Below the pieces are notes generated by a model, which saw nothing but the letters and a program-made list of their open reading frames with translations, was not told the DNA's origin and did no database searches. From Pelagibacteraceae bacterium AG-439-F23 (GTDB lineage Bacteria; Pseudomonadota; Alphaproteobacteria; Pelagibacterales; Pelagibacteraceae), in the NCBI GenBank assembly GCA_003212415.1, contig QCPT01000007.1, positions 1 through 50,163 of the forward strand: 50,163 nt of DNA, given 5' to 3'. Positions 16,632 through 25,636 of this stretch are shown here, one piece after another; positions within the stretch are counted from its first letter, which is position 1, and the number at the start of each line of letters is the position of its first letter. The position numbers and the translations under genes are program-made.

Positions 16632-18665
16632 TTATCTTAGTGAAGCAGCGATATTTCCACCATCCACAGTAAGAACTGCTCCTGTCGTTTTTTTGGAAAC
16701 AGCTAAATGAAAAAATGCTTTAGCAACATCTTCTGCTTTGACTTCATTAAGAAGTAGATTACCTTTCATATATTGATCGGTAGACACCTCTCTAGCTTTT
16801 GCTCTTGATTTAATCATATTGTCATTTAGCAAACCACTTCTTATCCTATCTGCATTAATTCCATTAGATCTTATTCCATAAGATCCATAATCCAGCGCAT
16901 ATTGCTTGCATAAGCTCAAGAGTGCTGATTTAGGTAGACCATAAGGTCCAAAGTTCTTACCTGGATTAACTGATTGTTTAGAAATATTAAATAATAAACA
17001 TCCGTTAATATTTTGTTTTTTCATTATTTTAATTGCTTCAGAAGCACAGTTTTGATGAGAAAAAAAGTTTTCTTCAAAACTTTTTCTTAATATTTTGTCA
17101 TCAATTTCAGCTATAGAACCTCCAATAGCAGTACCTGCATTAGATATTAATATATCTATTCCTCCATAGATTTCACAAATTTTTTTAAAGGCTTTAGCAA
17201 CACTATTTTTATTTGTTACATCACAATGTATACAAAGATCTTTAACATTTTTTTGTATTTCATTAATTTTTTTTAAATTATAATCAAGAAGAACAATTTC
17301 AGCTCCATAACTTTTAAAGAGCTTGTATGTAGCAGAACCTATTGCTCCAGCGCATCCTGTTATTACTACTACATTACCTTCTAAAATCTTTTTAGGTTTT
17401 TTTATTTTAGCTTGCTCTAAAGACCAATACTCAACGTCAAAAATATCTTTTTCAGGTATAAATTTATATTTTGAAGTTTCCTCAACAGAAGAAATTACTC
17501 TTGCGTTTGTTTCAGTTAGGTCTCCAGCAATTTTAGAGGCATTTAAACTATTACCCACAGTAAATAACCCAACATTTTGAATTAATATAACCCTTGGTGA
17601 AGTATCAAGCATCGTTTTTTTTTCTTTCACTTTCTTTTTATTATTATTGAAATATTTGATATATTTATTTCTATAATCTCTAAAAGCTTTTTCAGCCAAT
17701 ATTTTAAAATCTTCAATTGATGAATTTTTCTTAGGTGTGATTATAAGCGGAAAAGGCTTTACTCTAATTACATGATCTGGCGTAGCTGTTCCTTTAGTTG
17801 AATAATTTTTTATATTTTTACCATTAATAAAATAATTCAAATTTTTATTTGATCTGTAATTAACTATGAATTTTTGATCTTTATTTTCAGACAATAAACC
17901 TCTTAAAATGGGAGCAATTTCAAAAGGATCAAACTTTGTTTTATAGTTTTTTATTTGCTTTATTTTTTTTGATTTTAGTTTTTTTATAGCTTTTTCGGCA
18001 TCAGAAACATATTTGATCATCAGATCATAAGATTTTTTTGCATCATTGGCAAAAGTAAAAATTCCATGATTAAGCAATATTAAACAATTTATGTTAGGGT
18101 TTTTTGAATAAACTTCATTAATTTTTTTTGCCAAATTAAAACCTGGCATTACATAAGGAACTATACTTACTTTACTTCCAAAAATTTTTTTACAAAATTT
18201 AATTCCGTTTGGTCTATTAGTAACATTCATTATTGCATCAGAATGAGTATGGTCTACAAATTTAAATGGCAAAAAAGCATGAAGAAAAGTTTCAACAGAA
18301 GGATTTGGAGATTTTATATTTATTAAATTTCTTTTTTGATATGCAACCATATCGTCGTCAGAAAGATTTTTTTTGTTTCTTAATGCTAACAGAGGTTGCA
18401 ATTTAACAGCTGGAAGTCCTTCAGGTTCTATTTCTGCCATATCCCAACCGCTACCTTTTACACACAAAACATCATATTTTTTTCCATCTATATCTTTAAT
18501 AATTGTCTTAACTGAAGTATTTCCACCACCATGAAGAACTAATTCGCTATTTCTTCCCAATAATCTAGTTGTATAAACTCTTAAAGCCATGTCTTTTGAG
18601 TGACCAAGTTTTTTATACTTACTCATGTATTTTTTAGCTTCTGTATCTGACCAATTGTTTCTCAA
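16632..18665 (-). CDS. Bifunctional class II aldolase / short-chain dehydrogenase
   Basis: In this 677-residue fusion, residues 1 to about 400 form a class II (RhaD/FucA-like) aldolase with HGGGNTSVK, KGSGWDMA and the zinc-ligand region FVDHTHSDA. Residues from about 430 on are an SDR with GCAGAIGSA as nucleotide-binding loop, SNAGTA, and the catalytic YxxxK as YGLPK. This is the architecture of the RhaD-RhaE type enzymes that cleave rhamnulose-1-phosphate and oxidise lactaldehyde, but substrates vary. The start is TTG at 18665, supported by an upstream GAGGA ribosome-binding site; the next ATG is 13 codons inside. No other rhamnose gene is visible in this window. Confidence 0.87.
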   Translation of the reverse strand: MRNNWSDTEAKKYMSKYKKLGHSKDMALRVYTTRLLGRNSELVLHGGGNTSVKTIIKDIDGKKYDVLCVKGSGWDMAEIEPEGLPAVKLQPLLALRNKKNLSDDDMVAYQKRNLINIKSPNPSVETFLHAFLPFKFVDHTHSDAIMNVTNRPNGIKFCKKIFGSKVSIVPYVMPGFNLAKKINEVYSKNPNINCLILLNHGIFTFANDAKKSYDLMIKYVSDAEKAIKKLKSKKIKQIKNYKTKFDPFEIAPILRGLLSENKDQKFIVNYRSNKNLNYFINGKNIKNYSTKGTATPDHVIRVKPFPLIITPKKNSSIEDFKILAEKAFRDYRNKYIKYFNNNKKKVKEKKTMLDTSPRVILIQNVGLFTVGNSLNASKIAGDLTETNARVISSVEETSKYKFIPEKDIFDVEYWSLEQAKIKKPKKILEGNVVVITGCAGAIGSATYKLFKSYGAEIVLLDYNLKKINEIQKNVKDLCIHCDVTNKNSVAKAFKKICEIYGGIDILISNAGTAIGGSIAEIDDKILRKSFEENFFSHQNCASEAIKIMKKQNINGCLLFNISKQSVNPGKNFGPYGLPKSALLSLCKQYALDYGSYGIRSNGINADRIRSGLLNDNMIKSRAKAREVSTDQYMKGNLLLNEVKAEDVAKAFFHLAVSKKTTGAVLTVDGGNIAASLR

Positions 18666-18739
18666 ATTTTTATCCTCAATAAATTATTATATTAGTTTTT
18701 TATTTGAAAGAAGAGTAAAAATTTGATTATTTGAATTCT

Positions 18740-18746
18740 AGAGGGA
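18740..18746 (+). promoter_or_regulatory. Shine-Dalgarno site of the speD-speE fusion
   Basis: AGAGGGA ends seven bases before the ATG at 18754. It fixes the start and is one of the few strong ribosome-binding sites in the window outside the binding-protein genes. Confidence 0.6.
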
Positions 18747-18753
18747 ATCGATA

Positions 18754-19794
18754 ATGACAAAAGTAGGCGAACATATAACAATAGATATTGTTGGAACAAC
18801 TAAGGAATACAGTCCTGAATTTTTTGAAAAACTTGTTTATAGAATTGCTAAACTTGCAAAAGTTACTGTTTTAGAAATTTCAAAATATAAATTTGAACCT
18901 CAGGGTTTTACTTTGGTAGCTTTATTGGCTGAAAGTCATATAAGTTTTCATACTTTTCCTGAAAAGGGAATCATCAGTTTTGATTTTTTTACATGTGCGA
19001 ATATTTCACCCTCTATTGCAATAGATGTAATTAAAGACGAAATAGAACATACACATATAATTAAAAAAGAATTTAATAGAGATACTGTTGACTTGTACCA
19101 TGACAATTATAGCTCACCTGGATTACGTAAATCTTATGTGGTTAATAAAGTTTTAGAAAACTTTAAATCTAAAGCAGGTCAATATGTGGAAATTTTGGAA
19201 TTAGAACAGTTTGGAAAATCTCTTTTTATAGATAATGAAATACAGGTCGCTGAAAGCGATGAACATTTATATAGTTCAACATTTGTTAATTCGGGTTTAA
19301 AATTAAATTCAAAAAAAGAAAAAGCTGCAATTATTGGAGGTGGTGACGGAGGAGTTGCGCGAGAATGTATTTCACAAAATTTTGGATTTATTGATTGGTA
19401 CGAACTAGATCCTGAAGTTGTTGAAGTTTGTGATAAACATTTAAGCAAGATTGGCGAAAAAGCTTCAGAAAAAAATTCAGTTAAATGTGTTTGGGGCGAT
19501 GCATTTGAAAGCATAAAATCAATTAAAGATGATACATATGATCAAATATATGTTGATCTAAATGATGATCAATTTTGTATAGATTTGGCTGCAAAGAATA
19601 TGGACTCTTTAGTTAGAATACTAAAACCTAAAGGTGTTATTACAGCGCAAGTAGGAAGCCAGGATAAAAAACCAAAACAAGTTGAAAATTGGATGAATGT
19701 ATTTAACCATAGTTTTGGAAATACAAAATTATCAAGAGTTTATATACCAAGTTTTGATTGTTCTTGGAATTTTTCTTCATCAATAAATCATTAA
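18754..19794 (+). CDS. speDE: S-adenosylmethionine decarboxylase - spermidine synthase fusion
   Basis: One 346-residue protein joins two enzymes that are normally separate. Residues 1 to about 115 are a prokaryotic pyruvoyl SpeD. The self-cleavage serine is Ser61 in AESHISFHTFPE, and His66 and Cys81 fit the processing and catalytic residues known from Thermotoga SpeD (63, 68, 83). Residues 120-346 are SpeE-like, with QVAESDEHLYS, the GGGDGG loop binding decarboxylated AdoMet, and an acidic YVDLNDD. Self-cleavage at Ser61 would free the N-terminal piece and leave a pyruvoyl group at the head of the SpeE part. The by-product methylthioadenosine feeds mtnA. Some SpeD-like proteins decarboxylate arginine or ornithine instead, so the substrate should be tested. 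Confidence 0.9.
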   Translation: MTKVGEHITIDIVGTTKEYSPEFFEKLVYRIAKLAKVTVLEISKYKFEPQGFTLVALLAESHISFHTFPEKGIISFDFFTCANISPSIAIDVIKDEIEHTHIIKKEFNRDTVDLYHDNYSSPGLRKSYVVNKVLENFKSKAGQYVEILELEQFGKSLFIDNEIQVAESDEHLYSSTFVNSGLKLNSKKEKAAIIGGGDGGVARECISQNFGFIDWYELDPEVVEVCDKHLSKIGEKASEKNSVKCVWGDAFESIKSIKDDTYDQIYVDLNDDQFCIDLAAKNMDSLVRILKPKGVITAQVGSQDKKPKQVENWMNVFNHSFGNTKLSRVYIPSFDCSWNFSSSINH

Positions 19795-19810
19795 TTTTTC
19801 TTTTTTAATC

Positions 19811-19837
19811 TATTATTTTGTGAAATAATATTTTTTT
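19811..19837 (+). terminator. Weak intrinsic terminator after speDE
   Basis: An 8-bp all-AT stem, TATTATTT pairing with AAATAATA around a TGTG loop, is followed by seven T. It sits between speDE and the ABC binding-protein gene. The AT-only stem makes it a weak terminator at best. Confidence 0.45.
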
Positions 19838-19844
19838 AAATTAA

Positions 19845-19850
19845 AAGGAG
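19845..19850 (+). promoter_or_regulatory. Strong Shine-Dalgarno site of the ABC binding-protein gene
   Basis: A perfect AAGGAG ends five bases before the ATG at 19856. It is the most canonical ribosome-binding site in the window. Confidence 0.7.
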
Positions 19851-19855
19851 AAATA

Positions 19856-20710
19856 ATGAATATATTCAAAAAAACTATTTTTTCAGTTCTGGCTTCTTTA
19901 TTAATTATTTTTAGCGTAAATGCTAATGATAAAATTAGAATAGGAACTGAAGGTGCTTACCCTCCATGGAATTCAAAAGATGCTTCAGGTAAACTAATTG
20001 GATTTGAAGTTGAATTAGCTTGGGCTCTTTGCAGATATATGGAAAAACAATGCGTTATTGTTGAACAAGATTGGGACGGAATGATACCTGCATTAGTTAT
20101 GAGAAAATTTGATGCAATCATGGCCGGTATGTCAATTACAGATGAAAGAAAAAAAACAATAACTTTCTCACAAGGTTATGCTGATGAAGTAGCTTCTTTG
20201 GCTGTAATGAAAGGTTCAAGTCTTGAAGGTTTAGATACTCCTGAAGGAATAAATTTATCTTTAGGCGGATCTGATGTGACTAAAGCTCTTAAAACTTTAA
20301 CAGGAGCTTTGGCTGGCAAAACTGTTTGTGTTCAAACAGCAACTATCCACCAAAACTTTTTAGACTCTGGTGATGTAGGAAAAGTTGATGTAAGAACTTA
20401 TAAAACTCAAGATGAGGTTAACTTAGATTTAGCTTCTGGAAGATGCGATGCTGCTCTTGCAGCCGCAGTTGCTTTTACTGATTATGCAGAAAAATCTGGT
20501 AAGCCAGTTGTTTTAACTGGACCAACTTTTTCAGGCGGTGCATTTGGTAATGGTGTTGGAGTTGGCCTTAGACAAGCTGGGGATGATGCTATTGGTAAAA
20601 GAGACGCTGAATTGTTAAAAGCATTTAACAAAGCCATTAATGAAGCAAGAAAAAATGGAGATATTAGCAGAATTGCTACTAAGTGGTTCGGTTTTGACGC
20701 TTCTATGTAA
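19856..20710 (+). CDS. ABC transporter substrate-binding protein, polar amino acid / opine type
   Basis: The 284-residue periplasmic protein of the SBP_bac_3 family has a signal peptide (KK, hydrophobic stretch, cleavage near VNANDK around residue 23). The mature start KIRIGTEGAYPPWN, the segment GKLIGFEVELAWALCRYM, the WDGMIPAL region and MAGMSITDERKK are classic for lysine/arginine/ornithine/histidine or octopine-binding proteins. A strong Shine-Dalgarno site precedes it, and a 10-bp hairpin separates it from the two permease genes. The ligand is likely a basic amino acid or a related compound. The neighbouring polyamine gene makes arginine or ornithine an attractive but unproven guess. Confidence 0.9.
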   Translation: MNIFKKTIFSVLASLLIIFSVNANDKIRIGTEGAYPPWNSKDASGKLIGFEVELAWALCRYMEKQCVIVEQDWDGMIPALVMRKFDAIMAGMSITDERKKTITFSQGYADEVASLAVMKGSSLEGLDTPEGINLSLGGSDVTKALKTLTGALAGKTVCVQTATIHQNFLDSGDVGKVDVRTYKTQDEVNLDLASGRCDAALAAAVAFTDYAEKSGKPVVLTGPTFSGGAFGNGVGVGLRQAGDDAIGKRDAELLKAFNKAINEARKNGDISRIATKWFGFDASM

Positions 20711-20723
20711 TTAATTTTAGATT

Positions 20724-20748
20724 TGGCGACTATGATATATAGTCGCCA
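20724..20748 (+). terminator. Hairpin between ABC binding protein and permease genes
   Basis: TGGCGACTAT pairs with ATAGTCGCCA around a five-base loop. No U-run follows, and the hairpin ends six bases before the first permease ATG, where it covers the place a ribosome-binding site would occupy. It probably protects the upstream message and dampens downstream translation. Confidence 0.6.
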
Positions 20749-20754
20749 GTCTAT

Positions 20755-21447
20755 ATGGAACTTCTAGCATTTGGAAAAACTGGTTGGGGTGATGAATTAT
20801 TTTACGCAACCCTAATGACTTTAGCTGTATCAGTTACAGCAATGTTAATTGGTTTTTTTTTCGCATTAATATTCACACCATTAAAATTATCTAAAAACAA
20901 ATTCCTAAATTTAATTGGAAATTGTTACACTACTGTAATTAGAGGTGTTCCTGAACTTCTAGTTATTTACTTATTTTTTTTTGGTGGTAGTGGCGCAATT
21001 ATGTATGTAGCATCTATATTTGGATATTTTGAATATATTGAAATTAATGCATTTATCACAGGTTCATTTGCAATTGGCATTATATCAGGAGCTTATTCTA
21101 CAGAAGTTTTTAGAGGAGCAATTCAATCAATAGACAGAGGACAGTTTGAAGCTTCAAAAGTTTTAGGAATAAAAAAACATATCCAGTTCTATAAAGTTGT
21201 TTTGCCACAAATGTTAAGACTTGCTATTCCAAATTTAAGTAATGTTTGGCAAATAACTTTAAAAGATACATCTCTTATTTCAGTTACTGGATTAGTAGAA
21301 ATAATGAGACAATCTTATATAGCAGCAGGATCAACACGAGATCCTTTATTCTTTTATTCATTTGCAGCAGTTTTATATTTGCTGCTTACATATTTAAGTA
21401 TGAAGTTTATTAATAAATTAGAAGTTAAATACAGTAGAGGATATTAA
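20755..21447 (+). CDS. ABC transporter permease, polar amino acid type (HisQ/OccQ-like)
   Basis: The 230-residue inner-membrane protein has about five transmembrane segments. VIRGVPELLVIYLFFFGG is the HisQ/OccQ signature. The EAA loop that contacts the ATPase is present as EVFRGAIQSIDRGQFEASKVLGI. There is no ribosome-binding site, and a hairpin lies immediately upstream. Its TAA stop overlaps the ATG of the second permease by one base, so the two are translationally coupled. Confidence 0.9.
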   Translation: MELLAFGKTGWGDELFYATLMTLAVSVTAMLIGFFFALIFTPLKLSKNKFLNLIGNCYTTVIRGVPELLVIYLFFFGGSGAIMYVASIFGYFEYIEINAFITGSFAIGIISGAYSTEVFRGAIQSIDRGQFEASKVLGIKKHIQFYKVVLPQMLRLAIPNLSNVWQITLKDTSLISVTGLVEIMRQSYIAAGSTRDPLFFYSFAAVLYLLLTYLSMKFINKLEVKYSRGY

Positions 21448-22118
21448 TGGATTTTGAATTAATGATTAATAGTTTTCCAAAGTTACTAAGCGCAACTCTA
21501 ATCACATTAAAATTGTTGTCTGCATCATTATTTTTTGGATTATTTATTGGTCTTTTATTTGCCATTTTGAGAATGAATAAAAATCCAATAATAAATAAAT
21601 TTGCATATGGATACTCATATGTATTTAGAGGCACACCTTTATTAGTTCAAATATTCATTATTTATTTTGGATTAGGACAGATTGAATATTTAAGATCAAC
21701 AATGTTGTGGGTTATATTAAAAGAACCTTATTGGTGTGCAATAATTGCATTCGCTTTGAATACAGGCGCTTATACTTCAGAAATATTGCGTTCAGCTTTT
21801 CAGACAATAAAACCAGGATTTATAGAAGCGGGAAAAAGCCTTGGCATTTCAAACAAAATTATTTTTTATAAAATTCAAATACCAATAGCTATTAGGCAAT
21901 CTTTACCAGCTTATGGTAATGAGATTATATTAATGCTTAAAGGAACTTCATTAGCTAGCACAGTAACTTTAATGGATCTTACGGGTGTAGCAAAATATAT
22001 TATTTCAACAACATTTAAACCAATAGAAGTTTTTATAGTTGCGGGCAGTATATATTTATTTATGACTTTTTTAGTTCATAGCACAATAAAATATTTAGAA
22101 AGAAAGTTCAGTTATTAA
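21447..22118 (+). CDS. ABC transporter permease, polar amino acid type (HisM/OccM-like)
   Basis: The 223-residue partner permease has YVFRGTPLLVQIFIIYFGLGQ and the EAA loop SEILRSAFQTIKPGFIEAGKSLGI. It forms the membrane channel with the upstream permease. No ATP-binding subunit (HisP/OccP type) follows: the next gene is a convergent DUF6165 gene. The ATPase must come from elsewhere in the genome or be shared with another importer. Confidence 0.9.
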   Translation: MDFELMINSFPKLLSATLITLKLLSASLFFGLFIGLLFAILRMNKNPIINKFAYGYSYVFRGTPLLVQIFIIYFGLGQIEYLRSTMLWVILKEPYWCAIIAFALNTGAYTSEILRSAFQTIKPGFIEAGKSLGISNKIIFYKIQIPIAIRQSLPAYGNEIILMLKGTSLASTVTLMDLTGVAKYIISTTFKPIEVFIVAGSIYLFMTFLVHSTIKYLERKFSY

Positions 22119-22137
22119 AAATATATAATAATTTAAT

Positions 22138-22527
22138 TTAGTAATTAGTATATTTTTTGATTTCTCTAATCTTTGAACCGGTATGATTGTTAATTTCTAG
22201 TTTTATTTTGGCCCTATCATCATTAAGAAAATGTACATCTCTAGATAATTTGATAAAACCATCTCCAAAATTTGAATTTTTTTCACATAATCTTTTTTCA
22301 TCTTCAATAACCCAAAGTTTTGAATTTATTTCTTTTAAGGATTGAAATAAATTTTGTAATTTTTCGTCTGATTTTATATTTTGATCTAATTCTGCTTTTA
22401 AGATTTTATATTCATCGTTAATAAAATTAAGATTTTTTTCATCTTTAATTTTTTCTTTTTTAATTTCGAGGATTGAAATTTTATCTAAAAGTTCACCAAC
22501 TGATACTTCAACTAGAATTTTGTTCAT
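22138..22527 (-). CDS. DUF6165 family protein, predicted coiled coil
   Basis: The 129-residue, highly charged, helical protein begins KILVEVSVGELLDKISILEIK and continues with heptad-like K/E/L-rich sequence that predicts a coiled coil. It has no signal peptide. Small proteins with this opening are common in Alphaproteobacteria and are often encoded beside glycosyltransferases; here a GT9 gene is divergent 32 bp away. Function is unknown, and a role with the glycosyltransferase in surface polysaccharide assembly is a context-based guess only. Confidence 0.65.
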   Translation of the reverse strand: MNKILVEVSVGELLDKISILEIKKEKIKDEKNLNFINDEYKILKAELDQNIKSDEKLQNLFQSLKEINSKLWVIEDEKRLCEKNSNFGDGFIKLSRDVHFLNDDRAKIKLEINNHTGSKIREIKKYTNY

Positions 22528-22559
22528 AATGTTTTATAGTATGTTAAGTTGTTATAAAT

Positions 22560-23501
22560 ATGTCAAATATTCTCATTATAAAACTTGGATCTTTAGGAGA
22601 TATAGCCCAAGCATGTGGCGCAATACAAGATATTTCTGAAAATCATATTAATGATGAAATCTACTTGTTAACGAGCAAACCATACGTTGATTTATTTAAA
22701 AAAAATAAAAATATAAAAGAAATTATTTTAGACAAACGTCTTTCAAGATTTAATATATTTTATTTGTATCCTTTAATGAGAACTATTAAAAAATATAAGT
22801 TTTCTAAAGTATATGATCTGCAAAATTCTAAACGTACATCTTTTTATAAAACAATTTTATTTCCAAATGCAAATTTTAATACTTGGTCTTCATCTGAAAC
22901 AACTCTTCCTTCAAATAGTTCAAAGAATGAATTTGATAAAAAACCTGTTTTAGATAGATTTAATCATCAACTTAAAACTTCAGGAATAAATACTAATCAT
23001 ACGATGTCCCCAGACTTTTCATGGAGCTGTTCTGATATTTCAAAAATTAAATCTGATTATAAATTAGAAAAATATATAATTTTATTTCCTTTTGCCTCTG
23101 CTCATTTAACATCAAAAAGATGGCCTTATTACAATGACCTCATTAAAAAGATTAAAGAAAATTATAATGATGCTTTTAAAATTATAGTCGCACCAGGACC
23201 AAATGAAATTAATGAAGCAAAAAAAATTAACGCTTTAAGTATATTAGATAATAAAAAAGCTCTTAATATTTCACAATTATCAACACTTATAAAAAATAGT
23301 TCTTTTGTTGTGGCAAATGATACTGGACCTGCTCATATGACCGCACATTTAAATGCAAGGGGATTAACATTATTTGGTTCACATGCATCTGCATTTTTAC
23401 AAAGCATAGAAAGAGAAAATTTTAAAGCGATACAAGTTAATGATTTAAATAAACTTTCTGCTGATAAGGTATTTGAAAAATTATCTAACGAACTTTCTTA
23501 A
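22560..23501 (+). CDS. Glycosyltransferase family 9 (heptosyltransferase-like)
   Basis: The 313-residue cytosolic GT-B protein has the GT9 opening NILIIKLGSLGDIAQACG, a central IILFPFASAHLTSKRWP that resembles the heptosyltransferase nucleotide-sugar region, and VANDTGPAHMTAHLNARGLTLFG near the C-terminus. Such enzymes add heptose or related sugars to the lipopolysaccharide inner core at the membrane face. The exact sugar is unknown. Its last 17 bases overlap the convergent AbrB-type gene. Confidence 0.85.
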   Translation: MSNILIIKLGSLGDIAQACGAIQDISENHINDEIYLLTSKPYVDLFKKNKNIKEIILDKRLSRFNIFYLYPLMRTIKKYKFSKVYDLQNSKRTSFYKTILFPNANFNTWSSSETTLPSNSSKNEFDKKPVLDRFNHQLKTSGINTNHTMSPDFSWSCSDISKIKSDYKLEKYIILFPFASAHLTSKRWPYYNDLIKKIKENYNDAFKIIVAPGPNEINEAKKINALSILDNKKALNISQLSTLIKNSSFVVANDTGPAHMTAHLNARGLTLFGSHASAFLQSIERENFKAIQVNDLNKLSADKVFEKLSNELS

Positions 23502-24564
23502 CTTTGTTAATTACTTTTAATATTATGGGTATAGTAAATAAAATAAATAAAAGTCTAATTATATGGTGGAAGGATACAAAATCAGGCTCTAATTCAAATG
23601 CAATTGCAATAACGGCAACTTCATAAATTCCACCAGGACAAAAAGATAATACTAGTGTTAAAAAATTGTTATCTACAAAAAATGTAGCAACATAAGCTGC
23701 AATTAAACCTAGTAGAACAAGTAAACTAGTTGCAATGAAACTGTGAAAAGTATTATTTGCAACTTCTTTAATAGTTTTTTCAGCAAATCTACATCCAACA
23801 GAAGCACCTAAAATTAACAAGCAAAAATTTATTGAAAATTCAGGTAATTTATATGATGCGATATCAGTAACTTGTAAAATACCACTAGCCACTAAAGTTC
23901 CTGACAATAAAGCAGCAGGCACTTTTATTTTATCAAACAACAAAATCAAAATTATTGATCCAGTTATAAGAATAATAAGATTAAAATGATTTTGATCTAG
24001 ATAATTTATTTCTTCTAATACTATTGCATCAGAATTTGAGTAATTAACTATTATAAAAGGAAAAACGGTAATTATAATAATAAGTCTTATTAAATGTGAA
24101 GTAGCAACTTGAGATAAGTCTGAATTTTCGTGTTCAGCTAAAATTAATAATGGCCCAAGAGCACCAGGTGCTGCAGAAAAAATAGCTGTTTTTTCATTGT
24201 AACCAGAAAATTTTTGAAGATATTTTGAAACTATTATTATGCTAATTAGAATGTAAAAAAACATAATTATAGTTGTCCAAATCCAATTTACCATCTGGTT
24301 AATTAAATTTTGATCAATATAAGTTCCAATATAAAGACCCAGAATAATTAAAATTCCACTTAAAGCTAATTTGGGCATTACAACTTTTAAACCCATTAGG
24401 GCAGCAATAGATATTGCTATCATTGGCCCCAACATCCAAGCTAAGGGTATGTTAAAGTATTCAGCAATAATTGCACTTGGGGTTGAAATTAAAATTACTA
24501 ATAAAAACTTAGATGAAACTAATGATTTTATCTCTTTCCTGTTAAATGGAATCGCGCTTGACAT
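23485..24564 (-). CDS. AbrB-type (PF05145) integral membrane protein
   Basis: The 359-residue protein has about ten membrane segments and the duplicated domain of the AbrB / putative ammonia monooxygenase family (unrelated to the DNA-binding AbrB of Bacillus and to true AmoA). Motifs include LGPMIAISIAALMG in the first half and FCPGGIYEVAVIAIAFELEPDFVSFHH near the end. Function is not established. These genes often accompany tripartite tricarboxylate transporters, and tctCBA starts 75 bp away in divergent orientation, so a shared control region and joint role in carboxylate handling are plausible. Confidence 0.78.
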   Translation of the reverse strand: MSSAIPFNRKEIKSLVSSKFLLVILISTPSAIIAEYFNIPLAWMLGPMIAISIAALMGLKVVMPKLALSGILIILGLYIGTYIDQNLINQMVNWIWTTIIMFFYILISIIIVSKYLQKFSGYNEKTAIFSAAPGALGPLLILAEHENSDLSQVATSHLIRLIIIITVFPFIIVNYSNSDAIVLEEINYLDQNHFNLIILITGSIILILLFDKIKVPAALLSGTLVASGILQVTDIASYKLPEFSINFCLLILGASVGCRFAEKTIKEVANNTFHSFIATSLLVLLGLIAAYVATFFVDNNFLTLVLSFCPGGIYEVAVIAIAFELEPDFVSFHHIIRLLFILFTIPIILKVINKVKKVR

Positions 24565-24626
24565 GTATTCTATTAATGGTTGTTGACACTAATTTATATT
24601 TTATGATTAACTATCATAATTAATAA

Positions 24627-24634
24627 AGAGAGGA
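24627..24634 (+). promoter_or_regulatory. Strong Shine-Dalgarno site of tctC
   Basis: AGAGAGGA ends five bases before the ATG at 24640. It is almost the same as the site of dctP at 12293. Confidence 0.7.
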
Positions 24635-24639
24635 AAACA

Positions 24640-25614
24640 ATGAAACTATTTAAATCATTAATTTCAGTTTTATTTTCTGCGGTTCTATTATTTTCAGCAA
24701 CAAATTCTTTTGCAATTGATAAGTTGCATTTTGTAATTGGTGGCGGTGCTGGCGGTGGATGGGATGGAACTGCTAGAGGAACTGGAGAAGCTTTAACAAA
24801 AGCAGGATTCTTAAAAAGTGCATCATTTGAAAATATGTCAGGTGGTGGTGGTGGAAAAGCACTAGCTTTTATGATTAACACTAAACCCGCTAATACAGTT
24901 TTAGTACAATCAACACCATTAGTTTTAAGATCTATTACTAGACACAAAGGTTATGTAAGTGGAAGTGGAACTTTATCTTACAAAGATGTAGTACCAATCG
25001 CTGGAGTAATTGGAGACTACGGTGCAATAGCTGTTGCTAAAAGTTCACCATACAAAAACTTTAAAGATGTTGTGGATGCTTATAAAAAAGATTCAAGTTC
25101 AGTAAAAATGGCTGGCGGATCTGTAAGAGGAAGTATGGACCATTTGATTGGTGCTTTAGCTTTTCAAGCAGCTGGAGCAAATCCAAATGATGTTATTTAC
25201 GTTCCATATGATGCTGGTGGTAAAGCTTTAGCTGGACTTTTATCTGGTGAGACTCAAATTATCTCTACAGGTTTAGGAGAATTGATGGGCGCAAGAGATC
25301 AAGTAAGAATCATTGGTATTACTGCACCTTCAAGAGTTTCTGATGCACCAGATGCACCAACATTAAAAGAACAGGGTTATGACGTACAATTTGTTAACTG
25401 GAGAGGGTTTTTTGGACCTCCAGGAATGAGCTCAAGCATGAAAAATGAAATTGCTAAAATGCTTGGTGATGTACAAAAAACTTCTGAATGGGAAACTGTC
25501 AGAGCAAGAAACGCTTGGGTAAATATTTATAATCCAGGTGATAAGTTTGTTTCATTTTTAGAAAAACAAACTGAAGAAATGACAGCTCTTATGAAAAAAC
25601 TAGGAGTAATATAA
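24640..25614 (+). CDS. tctC: Tripartite tricarboxylate transporter binding protein
   Basis: The 324-residue periplasmic TctC/Bug-family protein has a signal peptide cleaved near NSFAID around residue 25. The mature protein begins LHFVIGGGAGGGWDGTARG, the glycine-rich first ligand loop, then SGGGGGKALAFM, and GGSVRGSMDHL and PYDAGGKALAGLLSGE, the usual Bug-family ligand-binding segments. It would deliver a carboxylate such as citrate or another small organic acid to TctAB. It has a strong Shine-Dalgarno site and is followed by an intrinsic terminator-like hairpin that reaches into tctB. The actual ligand cannot be told. Confidence 0.9.
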   Translation: MKLFKSLISVLFSAVLLFSATNSFAIDKLHFVIGGGAGGGWDGTARGTGEALTKAGFLKSASFENMSGGGGGKALAFMINTKPANTVLVQSTPLVLRSITRHKGYVSGSGTLSYKDVVPIAGVIGDYGAIAVAKSSPYKNFKDVVDAYKKDSSSVKMAGGSVRGSMDHLIGALAFQAAGANPNDVIYVPYDAGGKALAGLLSGETQIISTGLGELMGARDQVRIIGITAPSRVSDAPDAPTLKEQGYDVQFVNWRGFFGPPGMSSSMKNEIAKMLGDVQKTSEWETVRARNAWVNIYNPGDKFVSFLEKQTEEMTALMKKLGVI

Positions 25615-25636
25615 TCTTTAAGGTTATTAAAAAATT

